The notes under the pieces: generated by a model
The model's input: only the letters and a program-made list of their open reading frames with translations
Told to the model about the DNA's origin: nothing
The model's database searches: none
Part shown: one piece after another, positions 11,477 to 24,700 of the stretch
Layout of the letters: each line of letters starts with the position of its first letter
How positions within the stretch are numbered: the first letter of the stretch is position 1
Translations under genes and position numbers: made by a program
NCBI GenBank assembly: GCA_002633005.1
Contig: NMRA01001051.1
Location: forward strand, 1-54,864
Direction of reading: 5' to 3'
DNA: 54,864 bases
DNA from: Phoronis australis
Lineage: Eukaryota; Phoronida; Phoronidae

Positions 11477-14400
11477 CTCCAACCGAGAAACAAAAGAGAT
11501 GACCTTTAACCAGGAAAGTCACCAGTCTTGATTTCTCCGAATTGCTGTGTCAACGCAAATAATAGGCAATACTTAATCACAAAGACATGACGGAATTTGT
11601 CGTTTGATCGTTCTGGTCTAACCATTTCATGTACATCCAACAATAACCTTAATTATCCGCTTTCGACCGTAAAATCAATCATGCCCTTTACATGCGCGCA
11701 CCCAGGGGGCTCGGGGGACATTTCACGAAGCGGGCAAGAAGGTCTGCACCTGAGAGACAAAAAGTCCAAGAAAATGGGACTAAATAATCGCAAACGCTGA
11801 CTTCACAGTGGTGTTCCCGTTTTTTTTTGTTTTTTTTTTTTTTAATCCGCCCGCTCTTTTGTTAGCAAATGGTCCACAACGTCAGGAATTCGACCCCCCC
11901 CCCCCCATATTGAAGGCTGGGTGCGCGCATGCTTTAATACACACCCTCGTGATTTCCATGGTGAATTACAGCAAAATGAATGATGCAACTGTGTTTACAA
12001 ATAAAATTCTGCATTGACTGCAATCAACACTATATCACCTTGATTCTACACATCCATCTTTTCGTTTGCATTCGCCGTAACTTGAACGTGCAGCGACAAA
12101 CTGTTCTCGGTTCCTTAAGTAGGCTTATTGGAGTGTGTAGCGTTAAAGCGTTTGTAATAGCATATCTGACAATTTGAATTCTTATTTTAGATGATAGTTC
12201 TGTGTATACTACTTTCATCTATGTACTGTCTACAACCCAGATACAATGCTTCGTGATTTCTGGGTTTGTCGTTATTTCACTTGTATGATCTGTGTATGTT
12301 TGAGTAAATAAATATCACTGGGAAATATCTTGAGATCTGTTACACAAAAAAGGACTTAAGTTTTACAGAGAAAATTGGTTTTGAGCTCCGAACAACCATT
12401 TCAGAAATTATATTTAAACATCATTTGGATATGTAAATGCAAATTAATCCTAATTTAGAGGAATTCGAAAACTGTACTGAAGAAAGGACATGAAACTCCA
12501 AAAAACATACAATTGGTGGCATCAGCTACTTGTTTTAACCTGTAGTCAGGTACATGTATTGTGACCCGTAGGAGCCCATCACCCAACCCAACGAAATTTC
12601 AGGTCTTTTCTGAGAAACGTCAACGCGAAGTTCGAATCTACCTAAGGCTCAACCGGGATAAAACATTATAGCTAATACTAAAGAAAATGAAACGTAGAAG
12701 GCTATCGGCACGGGGAATAGAAAAATTGGTGATGACCGGGGCGTGGTGAGCAAAGTGAACCAATACACAATTTCGCACCAACCCTTAAGGATAGCTGTCC
12801 ACGGACGGTTGTCTACAGACATTGTGCACAGGATAACCACCTTCACTTAAAAGTGAAGCTTAGGCCCACAAATCTAAGTGCGAAAAATACAAATTACCGA
12901 TCTTAAAAGAGGCCTGAACTACATGTTTCAGCATATTAATATGAATTTGAAAGTATAAAGGTTGGTTACTGGCATTCACATATTCCTAAATGGTGCCCCA
13001 CTGCAAGCGCTGTTTTTTCTTGACGTCACTGGGGCTGTACAGCATAAAGATATATCTATATACCTATAGCATGTCGTGAACACATCCACTAAAACAAGAA
13101 ACTGTAGGAACACCGCATTTATCCACCTTCACTCTTATCAGGCTTCTATTGTGAGTCAGCATGCGTGAATAATTGGCTGATAAGCCACCTCTGGAACTAC
13201 TTTGGGCTGAATGGATGACCAGGCCATAAAATGATAGTTAGCCAAGACCAGTTACTATAATGCAACAAAGAACAAGTAATAATGTCTTGCATCACCTAGC
13301 CTTGGTGGAAAGCTGTATACTGTATTGGCTCAAACAAACGCTTAGAAAAATTCATTTCACGGGGAGGGGACGCTTATTGTAGTGAGCCTACGGCAGTTGA
13401 AACCCGGTTTCCCAAACGGGTAAAATCGGAAGCTAGGATTCATCAAATTTACGCTCTGTGACGTATTTGTAGCCTATGACAGCCTTTCTACAAAATTGTG
13501 GTGCATTGCTATCAACTTCCGTTGTTAAATTACGATAATTTTTCAAAAAATTGTGCTCATCACAGGGCGAAAACTTGCCGACTGATGCGTCGCTGAATCG
13601 CGATCGTCAATAGGAAAACTTGTACTCTTGAATAAAAATATAGTTTCGACTCAACAAATTACCTGAAATCTTCCTGATGTTTTACAATTTTTAAAGTTCC
13701 TGTGGAGTCCAGATTAATTGCGATTAAGTCCAAATGTGCGCTACATCGTACTCCACAACACGAGAAAAATCTCTGGATGAACACACATGTTGTTGTCACG
13801 TGACGTTTGTTTTGAAGGTCGTCTGCGTATGAGAGTGAGTGAGCGTGCGTGTGCGGGTCATCGACGATAGACTTTTTTGTTACAAAAGGCGGAGGATTAT
13901 GCAAGAAAATGGCGTTTACTAGATTGTTTTTCACTTAAACGGCTGTAACGTGCAAGGTGAGTGCGCTCGCAGAGTCACATCTCGGAAGTTTCCGGTTTGA
14001 CGGATGACAAAGAACGATCTCAATGAAATTACACAAAGTCGTTTTAGAGCTTGTAATAGCTATACAAAACGTATTTTGAGTATTAAAATGCATTTTTTCC
14101 AAAACCTAAATAACACACGGAGTAGTTCTACATTTATACAATCCTAACTTGGGTCCTATATTTTTGTATTCGTGCGCGCCGAATGAAAGTAATCGTGAGT
14201 GTTTCTGTGTTGCAAAATCTCTTATCCTGGGCCGATTTGAAAAATTCAAAGTTGTATTCGTATTTGTTTTCGCTCCTCTTTTCAAATATTACAGTAAAAA
14301 CTACGTAAAATTCTCTCCATAAAAAGTACAGTTGTTAGGCTAGACTGTAATCAGCTGATCATATCCGCATGAGCGAAGTCAATTATCCTCGCTCGTGACT

Positions 14401-14586
14401 CGATGAATAGAGCAGCTTGGCGGCATCCCTTTGACCATGAGCCGAGCGCGTCTCAGCCAAGGTGGATAAATACGGTCTAGTTCAATTTTCCATACCCCGC
14501 CGTTTACCTTAAACACCGGGGTTAGAACCAATTTTATTTAGTGGGAATGTTCATAGCATGGGTCATTTGCCGTGCGAGTACGGAGT

Positions 14587-15227
14587 GCAGAATGGTGAAT
14601 GTTGGCCAATTCCCCTTTTGTCCACTTACGTCACAAGCATACTGGCGCCCCCAGTAGCGGCCCTGAGAACTCGTAACTAAACCGAGTTCATGAACCCGGT
14701 AGTATCCAGCCTGGCAACGGCCGAGCCAAGCTGGCCGGCGAACGGACTTGTATTTATTGTGGGACGTTGAGTATCGTTTTTTTTTCTAAAAACATGATGC
14801 ATGGTATATAATAATGAATGGTATATAGTATCAATTAATTATGACTGAAAGATTCCTTTTTAGTCGAGCGTAAACGAGGCCGTTTCGCGTGGGGATAAAA
14901 CCGGGCTTTGCCGTGTGTAACAAAGAAAAAACCGGGCTTTGCCGTGTGTAACAAAGAAAACATTTGGATGGTGTTGAAGGATCGCGAGAATGAATATTCC
15001 AATTTTCTTAATTTATTGGAACAATATTAATTTTCTGAGAGGTATGACATGCAACATTATTTAAAAAACACACTAAAACATAGCGACTCTGGAAAAATCA
15101 TAAAAAATACTTTAACCGCAGTCACCAGCATGCTTCTTTACGAGTTCTCAGGGCCTCCACTGGGGGCGCCAGTATGCTTGTGACGTCAGTGGACAAAAGG
15201 GGAATTGGCCAACATTCACCATTCTGC
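14587..15227. mobile_element. Fold-back element with 90-bp inverted arms
   Basis: Positions 14587-14676 recur as the reverse complement at about 15138-15227, with only a few mismatches. They share GCAGAATGGTGAATGTTGGC, GGCGCCCCCAGT and CTGAGAACTCGTAA. The 460-bp centre is AT-rich with a duplicated 31-bp unit and no gene. Confidence 0.7.
14898..14959 (+). repeat. 31-bp tandem duplication
   Basis: Two identical head-to-tail copies of a 31-bp unit containing CCGGGCTTTGCCGTGTGTAA sit in the centre of the fold-back element. Confidence 0.85.
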
Positions 15228-15494
15228 GTACGGAGTACAGTCGACGGATCAACATGTGCATACTCACAACCTCTTTCGTTATTCTTTCCATGACTTTGAT
15301 TCATCCCAGCCAGCTAGCTGTATGAAAACATTCTTCAAAATACAACTAGGTACCAGTAGCACTGTGTGTCATTGTTGAGCTCCGTTAGACTCCGAGATTT
15401 CACATAGCCCGGGTAGTTCTGCTCGTCACCTCGTCGCTAAATTTATATCAACATGTAGAGCTCTAACCGGACAGGGAAGCGTGCAAAAATCTGG

Positions 15495-15866
15495 GTGTCA
15501 ACCGACACTCACCTTGCCCGCTGGAGCCATTTAAGTGAAAAACCATCCAGTAAGCGTTTCTTTATTTCATTATTCTCAGCCTTTTGTAGCAAAGAAAACG
15601 GTACATGTACGATCACTGACACACGCTATTTCCTAAAATTTTGCGACATCTGTCGGGAAATCATGACACCTTCGCAGAAGCAAAAATGTTTTCATGAAAT
15701 TCGGTTTCCTGGTATTAAATTACGAAAAATGACTTGTAAGGAAATGAAATCAGGTCTAGTGATTTGTTATGGCACGTACACAACTTCGAAGAACAGTTCC
15801 ATTGCTTGGAAGAGGAACAACTCGGGGAACGAAACTGTCCTTGAGGCAGCACGTGACGGCGCCTAG
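15495..15866 (+). CDS. Unassigned 123-codon ORF
   Basis: This is an open frame with a start codon and several Cys and N-glycosylation sequons (NGT, NSS, NNS, NET). The Cys-rich middle includes FCSKENGTC, FCDIC and KMTCKEM. No signal peptide is clear and I recognise no family. It could be one exon of a plus-strand gene or a chance open frame. It lies between the two tandem genes on the opposite strand. Confidence 0.2.
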   Translation: MSTDTHLARWSHLSEKPSSKRFFISLFSAFCSKENGTCTITDTRYFLKFCDICREIMTPSQKQKCFHEIRFPGIKLRKMTCKEMKSGLVICYGTYTTSKNSSIAWKRNNSGNETVLEAARDGA

Positions 15867-18060
15867 CCGACCCTAAAGAGCGCACACAAATTTTAGCAGC
15901 AGAGTGGACGGCAGAACGCCAATGTTTTCAACACCAGTCAATAATTTAGTATACTCAAAGAAGAGTGTAATTTTTAATGACCCTAATTTTGTGTCAGATT
16001 TTATTCGATCACTGAGTTTTACCCACGTCAGTGCAACGGCCGCTGTTTATTTACTATACAGCTTGCACCAAGGCAAGGCTACGCAGTCGGGGCTCTTTCC
16101 GGGCCCGTGCCGAGAATGGCATCAGTCAACACTACAAGACAGTACACTTGTATTATGAACTTTTGAGAGCCGAGATCGCACAGGAGTTATGCACATTAAC
16201 CACAGTTCTGTAGCCGAGAAGCATTCAACCAATGAGCTATATAATAAGCTTGATTTAACTTACTGCCTTCACCCACGTTACAGCCTCAACTGACGTCAAT
16301 AGTAATAAACATTGGAAAAACGCTTTTTTACAAAAATGTGAAAGAGTAACGAAGATGTGATTTCTGATATAGACTTCATTCATAAATTAAATTACATTAA
16401 AAATGCAAGGTATTGTACTTCAGGAACGTTTTAAATAGCAAGGTGCATGAATCTTAATGTGCCGAAGTTTCGCCCGAAGTCAAAATAACTGCGGCTCATC
16501 GGTTCCGAATATGAACTGTGTCAACTGACATCAGTTTTCAGACGGATTTGGTGCAATCGGCCCACCGTAATTAATATTTTCATTATTTTCAAATCATGTT
16601 ATTGGTGTCGGCCTCTTTATCTGCCACGTCGTTGGAAGGATCATTGTGAAATTCATTAGATGGCTTGTGTTTGCATTAAGATGAGCACAACTGACCGTGA
16701 CGGATGCATTTTTAAGGCGGCCCATAACCATCCTGATATGTTCTGTTTCGGCCTCATTAATTGCCAAGTTTTTGTAGGGTTTCCATGAAATTTGGTGTGT
16801 GTGTGTTTGTACTGAAGGGAGAACGGACATAGTTGTTTTTGGGTTTACGCCGATCCACTGTAGCGATCTCCAATTATAATTTAGGTTTTATTTACGTTTT
16901 CCTCATGAAATTAAACAATTACGTTCTTATGAGAGAGACGGAGGCACCTGCACAATTTCTATCGGGTTGAATCAAGTCTGCTCACTTTATTGGCCACTTT
17001 TATTATTTTTGGCGCCGGGATCCCTCTACGGCAAACTGTTTGAAGAATCATCATCAAGTTTGCTGGTGTTTCCCATTGAGGAAAACATGACCGACGTAAA
17101 TTTTGAAGAAATCCATGCAGAACATCCCAGCGGCAATTTAGGTGTAGCTTTCTCCGCGGGTTCTTAACCTATCTCTATGAAAATTGGCATGCTTGATAGT
17201 TGACAACAGAGACTATTGTTGAATTTCAGACAGATCCGGATACTATGGCGACACTGTGGTGCTAATTTTATGTCAATGCTTCTCTCAATACCCTTGACGG
17301 ATCTTTCATTAAATTTCTCGTCTGCGATTCGGTGCTCCCTTGTAATTGAATTGTGTTTGTCTCAACATATACCAATATTGTTCATGTACCTTCGTGAAAT
17401 TTAGCGTATGATCAGTGCCGATTGACTAACGCCCGAGTGGTGATGAATTTGAACTGATCTGACAGTAGTGACAAACTGACACTGTGTCTGCCTTGATATC
17501 AAGCAAATTATGGACAGGTGTCCATGAAAATTTTTCTTACCTTTTCTAGCATGTAGTAGCTCAATAGGAACTCTCAGCCAGTTTTTGACAAACATTGCTA
17601 TCTGTGTAAACACAAAGAAATTTTCAAGTGCATAATGATTATATTTACCAAAGGACCGTCATTGAATTACAAAATTTCTGCAATAGGATAGTTCACAGTA
17701 ATACAACTTATTTCAATTAGTCTTGTTAGCAGGCTAAGCTACCACACTATGACAAGTTTCCTCGACTTTGGTGATACTTGGCAGCAACAAAAACAATCCC
17801 AAGACATTACTTGGATATTTAAAAAAACTGAAAAAAAAATTTCGAAGAAAGCCCTCAAGTCTATCGAATACTGGCGCAGTTTTGACGACTAGATTTTAAA
17901 ACAATGCGGGTTGGTTGCAACATACATTAGATTATAAACAATAGATTCGCAACTTCGACAATTTCTTGCAAAATATCCTAGTGGAGGCGCCACAATATAA
18001 ACATAGCAAACTCAGCTTCCGGGTGGTGTATTGTGCCGCAAAATTCTTGCATCTAATTTA

Positions 18061-18112
18061 CCAGCGGCGGATTTAAGGGGGTCAAGGGGGCCGTGGCCCC
18101 GTAAAATAGTCT
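18061..18112. repeat. GGCGGATTTAAGGGGG-type repeat fragment
   Basis: The block CAGCGGCGGATTTAAGGGGG, followed by another G run, resembles 54288-54335. It is a short non-coding repeat downstream of the gene 2 stop. Confidence 0.45.
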
Positions 18113-18575
18113 CCCAGAATCACGTTGGCAGTTTGGGGATTGCGCATGACTGACGGGCAAAGTCCTGACTGATTTCGGCATTGAAAAATTAACCAAAATC
18201 TTCCAATATTAGAGTCAAGAAATTTTGAGCAGTGCCAGTGTGCATCGGAGCACGTAATCTGCTGTTGAAATGCGAGATAGATTTTGAGTGGGCCTGGTGG
18301 TTATTTCTGGAGTATTAATGTGAGCGTTATTTAAGAAGTTAACGTTTTACGAGCGTTCAATTTACTTAACCACGTACATGTATGTGAGTTTGGCAAAATC
18401 GCCGATTCAAATCCCGACGAAATTACCATTATTAGCAGACGACATACTTGGCAGAAGTAAAATGGGCTATCTCTGCCACTTATGCGTAAGATCACAGATT
18501 TCGTCCATTTATAAAATGCAGAGTTGACAGTTCATTTACGATAGTCTATGGGTGCAGCAAGTCACTGCATGGGCT

Positions 18576-18721
18576 CTAGTCGACGGGGAATACTTCGTTA
18601 ACCAACAAACGGCTAGTCGACTCCCAAGCTGTGTAAGCATCGTTGTAGCTATGTCCAGGACACGTCTGCAGGTATAATCTAATGTTATAGCTCCCTGCTG
18701 GAAGTTCGCAGTATCCGCCAA
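18576..18721 (-). CDS. Gene 2 exon 13: CTHRC1-like domain 3, C part and stop
   Basis: This terminal coding exon starts in phase 1 after CTTTACAG and runs 48 codons to a TAG at 18576-18578. It reads [17 protein letters not shown], then TCPGHSY, YTAWES and [10 protein letters not shown]. The Cys, TxW and hydrophobic-acidic ending match other CTHRC1-like C exons. The stop falls just after the last strand, as in vertebrate CTHRC1, so this is the natural C terminus. No convincing AATAAA was found close by on the coding strand. Confidence 0.82.
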
Positions 18722-21700
18722 CTGTAAAGGAAAGAATTAGAATATATTCATGATGGTTTATTTCAGAAAACATCTGAGGCCGCAACAAGAGCAGACTTCT
18801 ACCCACGCGGTTGGTCTGCGTTCCGTTGACTCAAAACACTAGCGAATCACTCTGTGACAAGAACTGTTGCCTTATGGAACTGAAGCACTGATTTGTAACC
18901 CATGGTCCATCATTCCAGTTTCAAAGGCCAGTCCCGTCACTGGACATCGTTTTCTACGGTACGCTATTAACTGAGTTACCAAATAAAATGCACTCGTTTT
19001 TCAATCGCGTAATTTTGTAGGAATTTGCTTAACCTTGTTTTTCTGACCGTTTTGCCTCTAGGGAATGCATCCCTGAGCTTTGCACTAGCCTAGGTCGGTT
19101 AGCGTAATCTGTGATAATTTTAATTTCCTAAATAAGCAGAGTGACCAATGACTTATTTATTGTTTAAACTTTTATAAAGAAGTCTGTTAAAATTGACACC
19201 TGTCGGTGTTCTACTGTCCTTAATAATAACAGTAATGCCAATACAGAGTGGCAGGAAATATCGTTTAAGAACTCTTTGCACTAAGTTTTATTGCTCCAAC
19301 AATCCGCTCTATCTGTTCACAGATGTTAAAATATCTGCAATTTTATTTCGGCTTATCTTAATAGGAGTTAGCATTTCTCTAATAGGAAATCACCCTCTTT
19401 AAACACAAGTACACAGCCTCGTCACGTGTGACAATAGTCTGTGAAAGCGTAGCAGCTTCGAGACAATACTCACAGATTGAAGCATGATGTTGATTATCGT
19501 CCACGTTGTCCGTCCTGTGGAACAATCTTTGATAAACTAGTGTTGAAATAGGTCCAGGTGTTGAACATTCGGCTCCGTTGAAGGTCACGTACCACCGGGA
19601 ACATCCGGGTGTGCTGTAGGACGATTCGTACTGCCGAAGATCTCCGCTGTACTGTACCGCTAGCATACTCTGTGATGACTTCTTGGTGTATGTGACCGAC
19701 TGCGGACAACATTGAATTGATGTGAAAATCTCACTGAATAAAAACATGAGCGTTATACCATAATATGAAAGTCATGCGATGTGCACCTGTTGGTCCTACT
19801 CAGATTGAGACCCCTACCTGTTTCAAATACAGCAGTTCGTATAACTAGCAAACACATTGGATGAGGTTTGCAACCCTAGGTTTGACCTATGTGCAAGTGC
19901 AATTAAGTATGCAGATACGGATTAAGGGGTCCAGTTTTCCGGTTGCAAAAGACAGTCCCAAATAGGCACTCAGCCAAGTTTCCAAAATCTACTGCGTATT
20001 TGCTGACTAGTGAAAACACTGATTGTCCTATCTTATGCTGTTTGAGTATCATTACTTTGGCAATTTTGTTTCCATACAAATCGGGATTGAGCTCTACACT
20101 GAATTATCAATATTTTTGAAAATAATTGGTGATCATTTCATGCAAAGCCCCAAATTAAAGGACTACGTCCCTAAATATTTTGATTGACTGGAAGACTCAT
20201 TTTTGTTATATTAATAGAAAAGGCCATTAGTCAAAAAAGATAAAGATATATAAATATCATATCGGGGGGTGTCTCGGGGAGCTCAAACGAGCTCTGCGGA
20301 GCAGAATGAACACATTAATTAGCTCCACAGGCTTTAAAAAGGCAAAATTTGACTTAATAAGGGATTAAAAATTTATTGCGTCATGCTTCTATTACTAAAA
20401 TATCTTCATATCGTCGACATTCAGCTCGTAGGCTACAGTTCACTGCACTCCCACCCTCCTTCATTTGTGCAATGTTTTTTGGACTACTGTACAGGGGTAT
20501 TGCTTGTAAATTTTTGAAACTTTTTAAGATATGTTTTGTTTAATAATTGAAAATCAAAGTCAATTAGCATGTGAATAGTTTTCCAGTAAAGTGACAAATC
20601 GGGGAACTGCAGCCGTGTTCGAACACTAAGCAAAGGTCAATGACAATTCATGTTAGGAGCGCATTGTTGGGGATAAAAATGTTTTGTTTGTTGAAACGTG
20701 TATTTTTTATCTTTCAACAGCCAGTAAAGCCGGTTCCGATTTGCTGTCAAGTTACGGTACGAAATGCGCTGTGGGTAATCACACGGCAATTGCTCTTACT
20801 TTGCATTAGTTTCTCGATATGGCGCTGAAGAAAAGACATTTGCCGATCTAGAAAGGTTTTTCTACTAGTTCATTACCAGAAATGGTGCTGTTGTTGAAAT
20901 TTGACGTCCCATCGCGATGACTCAGGACACTCCAATAGTGTTGGCTGAGGGAGAGGCGGCGTATTCATAATTTGAACTTAGGATTGTATTAAATACCACT
21001 CGTCATTCATGTATGTAATGAACTGATAAAATGTGGACAAAAATAATCAGTTTCGTACAATAAGAGCCAGAACCAGAATCAAAAACAACCTAACAAAAGA
21101 ATGATGCGTACATGTATACACGCTCACGGTGATATCAATACGTTTTCAAGGACAACAAGGCCGTCTTTCAGGTATCGTTCCTTAACTGATGCCAAGGAAT
21201 TAACGTCACGAAAATATACGGAAATAGCCGATGACGTTTTTGATATCGGCCGAGGTACAAAATTGTGCTTAAAAAGGCTTTTAGTTTGATAACAGAGCAG
21301 ATGTAAACATTATAAAATGTTACATATTACTTTATCTCGTATAACTTTTAGAGTTTTTGAACTACAGTATATTAAGACTTTGAGATAAGGAATTTAATCA
21401 ATTTTGCTGTGTCACTTGGTCAGTTTGGTTTCCGTTTTGTCAAGACATCATGAAAGTAATAGCAAGAAATTGGCGTAACCTATCTTTCTATTTTGAAAAC
21501 CAGTTCAATCTATTGAGATTTTTAAATAATTAATTAAATACCATATTTAACAACGTTTGAACATGTCAAAAGTACCGTTGCTTGAACTGTCATTTTTGTA
21601 GTTTTCTCTTGACTCAACGCTTTTGAACAAATATCCAAGTCGGGTTAAATCATGTTGGTCAGACAGATCACGTGGTACACACTGTTAATCTTGAAAAAGC

Positions 21701-24700
21701 GAGGTTTTCGCGTAAGTTAGAAAGATACATGGATGCGCTTTAAGAGCAGGCAGATTCACCTTCCGACTAGACTATTTACTCACAAACGCTCCGACATGCC
21801 CACTGTCGATTCCGTTGTTCACTGCCCACCACCACCACTGGTGAAAGTTGTACTCGGGAAGTCGCTGGACACTACCGTCACGTGTCACAACTGTTGGAAA
21901 AAATAAAATACAGTGTGCTAGGCATTCCCTACAAGTCATAATAAAAAATCGTTGGAGCGTGACGACGTAACATACCAGATACCCTCATGCTTCTCATAAT
22001 AGTCTATGTATATACCCTGTAAGGCTCATAAATTAGGAAATCAAAAATTACTGTGTCAGTGCATGTTAGCATTTTGCAGTCCGTGACAAATTTTTGACTA
22101 CATGGTCTTATTAATGCCAAACACAGACAAAAGAGGTAAAAGTACCACCAAAACATGTACTTACAGAATTTAAAACTCGATTTCGTTTAAACATCTGTAC
22201 CTGCACTGATGTCAAGGTCATAACGAATCTCCTCCACGATGATTTTACTTCTGGAGTTCCAGCCCGTGTAGCCATCCATTGAACCTGACTTTCTGGCAAT
22301 GTGAATCTGAATCGATCTCCGTCCTGCTGCGATGTTATCGCACAAGCCTTCAACTGCCAGAACAAACAGAAATCATAAATTTTGGGATAAAACTGTTTTA
22401 TATGTTTCACGGTGTCTTTAGAGTTCCAGAAAGGTTAGAAATCCTGTTGTCTAGAGGCATCTCAAGTTAAACGGACCCTTAGTTTTCTTATATCTTAGAG
22501 TCCGGAAAGACCACAGCGGTGGATGCAATGTTACTCGACTGGTGAAAGACGTTATACCTTTTACGTCTGATCATCAAACGTCTAGGGAAAACGCCGAATA
22601 AAGGACGAATGCTTAGTACTTTAGCATTGCAGTAAAAGGATCGAAATATGGAAAGTTTTGAATAGACGTTTTGGCAGATTTCACGTCGTATTTCGTTGAA
22701 GACATTGCTGATTGTTGTAAAATATTTTCTGCATTAAGGACTTACCTTTACCGAATTGCTATGGTAATAAATCTTGTCACGGTAGTCTATATTTTAAGTT
22801 CTGACTAATCTCTGAAGAACACACTAAGGAAACCGTGAGAGAACCACTAAAGTCGGACACCATGTCGCCACTGGCAGGCTAACAATATAATGGCTGTCAA
22901 TTTCAGCAAGTTTACTTTAGTAAATTTGCTGTTAGAAAGTATCTCTATTTTTAATAAAATTATCAGAGAATGTAGTTTGTGTTTAAGGAATGCATTTCTA
23001 TCAATCAGACCAAAGCAATGCCACTGCAGGGTAAAATGGCTCTTTATTCTCTTGGCGTGTTGCTACATGTAGCAGGTGTGCTTCCTGGGTTTAAATTACT
23101 AGTTTCTAAAGAGAAATGAAAATGACACGGTTGTAGATTTTTATTTCATTCAGGTGTTTTCGTGATGAAGAAAGATTTCATGGCATCAACTGTTACATGT
23201 ATAATCCTATAATGCGATCGTTCATATTGGTCCCACTCGGGGATTTAAACTGCACCCTCTCTCGGTAAAATCAAAACGAAACAACACTACAGAAACGAGA
23301 TGGCACTAGAAGCTGAATGCATTGCAACGGAACGGACAGTCATGTGTTTCTCAGATTTTTTTTCAAGTAAGACTTGAGGAACTTCGGATTTTTCGGTACT
23401 GTCAGTGCTTAAAGGCGAAGGCAACATTTTTGTGTAATTTTTAGCAAAATTAGATTCGTTGATTTTCCCAGATATACTTTTCCCTTAATTACACCTTTTT
23501 AAAATTAAATCAATTACTCGTCCTTTACTCCGGAAGTGACGTTTTGGGAGACAATAATTTTGCGCCATTTTCTTTTCATATAGTCAGAATGTGAGAAATG
23601 AAAAAACTTTGCCTTTGCCTTTAAGAAATAACTTCATGATGAATGCAGGAATAAACAGAGAACGAAACCTAAGCCAAGCAAGACGTCAACATCAAATTTC
23701 CTATTGTTGAAACTGACAACAAAAACGATTTGGCACTTGGTATATAGTAACTGTCAACACGTGTTCAGTAGAGATCAATAATATTTAACTCGGCAGGGTG
23801 CAACGAGCCTGCATTCGGAGGTCTAAAGGACGGCAATTAGTGTTTGCCAGCATGCCTGCAAAAATCATCATCGAACGACAGCCATTGCGAGGTGTCCAGA
23901 AACCCTCCTTCAGACGTTCAGGAAGTTAGAAGACAAAACATTTTTAACGTAAGGTATATTCACGTCCACTTACTTCCTCCGGTTCCATCATAGGTGTGGT
24001 CAACAACGTTGCCGTCCCAGTGGGCGTAAATGCCATCTATGAGGCCAGGACTAGTACAATCGTGGCCGTCAAACCGAATAAAGTAGCGCAGGGCGCCTTG
24101 TTGGTACATGTAAATATTGGAATGAAATAGAACGCGAATGGCAGTGTCGGATGCTCTTTTGTAGTAGTGGTACGTCTGAAATACAGCCGGAGACTTTGTG
24201 AGGAAAACAAATATAGCAATGCAAGTTCAAAGTATAGGATTACGGTTATCCCAAAATGGCACCCTAGCCTTTGCTTCTTAAATATTTACTTCGAAATAAT
24301 TAACAGTAGTAAAGAATTCTTTTCAATACAAAACTATTGTGAGTAAATGACGTTTTTACCAAACTGGGAAATGGTAATGATCGTTCGCTGCCTTTTTTTT
24401 TGGGGGGGCTGTTTAAAATTCGCTTCAATAACACTTACAGGCAGGGAGAAAAGTTGTCAATCATTCCACTTTGTTCGTCACTAGAGATGCATGTTACTGA
24501 TATTATCTGTAGTTCCTGCCGTTAGTTCCTCAATGCTGTTTGGACTATTGGTATAAATGACATTCCAAATATCTTCGTGAATATACGTTAAGAGGACTCA
24601 AACCCAGGGCTGATGATCTACCATACAAATCCTTAAAAACTTAAACACAGTAAGATAAAAGTGTCTTTTAAGTTTTTGCTTCTTAATATTTTCAAGAGGT

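Larger units (their letters stand above)
8933..18575. other. Intergenic region between the tandem genes
   Basis: About 9.6 kb contains a MITE, a fold-back element, homopolymer runs and weak open frames. One frame at 16967-17167 has a hydrophobic start (LYWPLLLFLAP) but no other support. No exon with convincing splice borders and domain content was seen. Confidence 0.5.

Noticed and set aside
13114-14478. Inverted ATTTATCCACCTT blocks as transposon ends
   Set aside because: Only about 16 bp match and similarity does not extend, so chance cannot be excluded.
16967-17167. Small secreted protein with hydrophobic start
   Set aside because: Short, isolated and without splice or domain support; kept only as a remark in the intergenic entry.
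16600-17560. Tandem array suggested by repeated CCATGAAATTTGG-like blocks
   Set aside because: Spacing is irregular and the similarity short; not separable from chance by eye.
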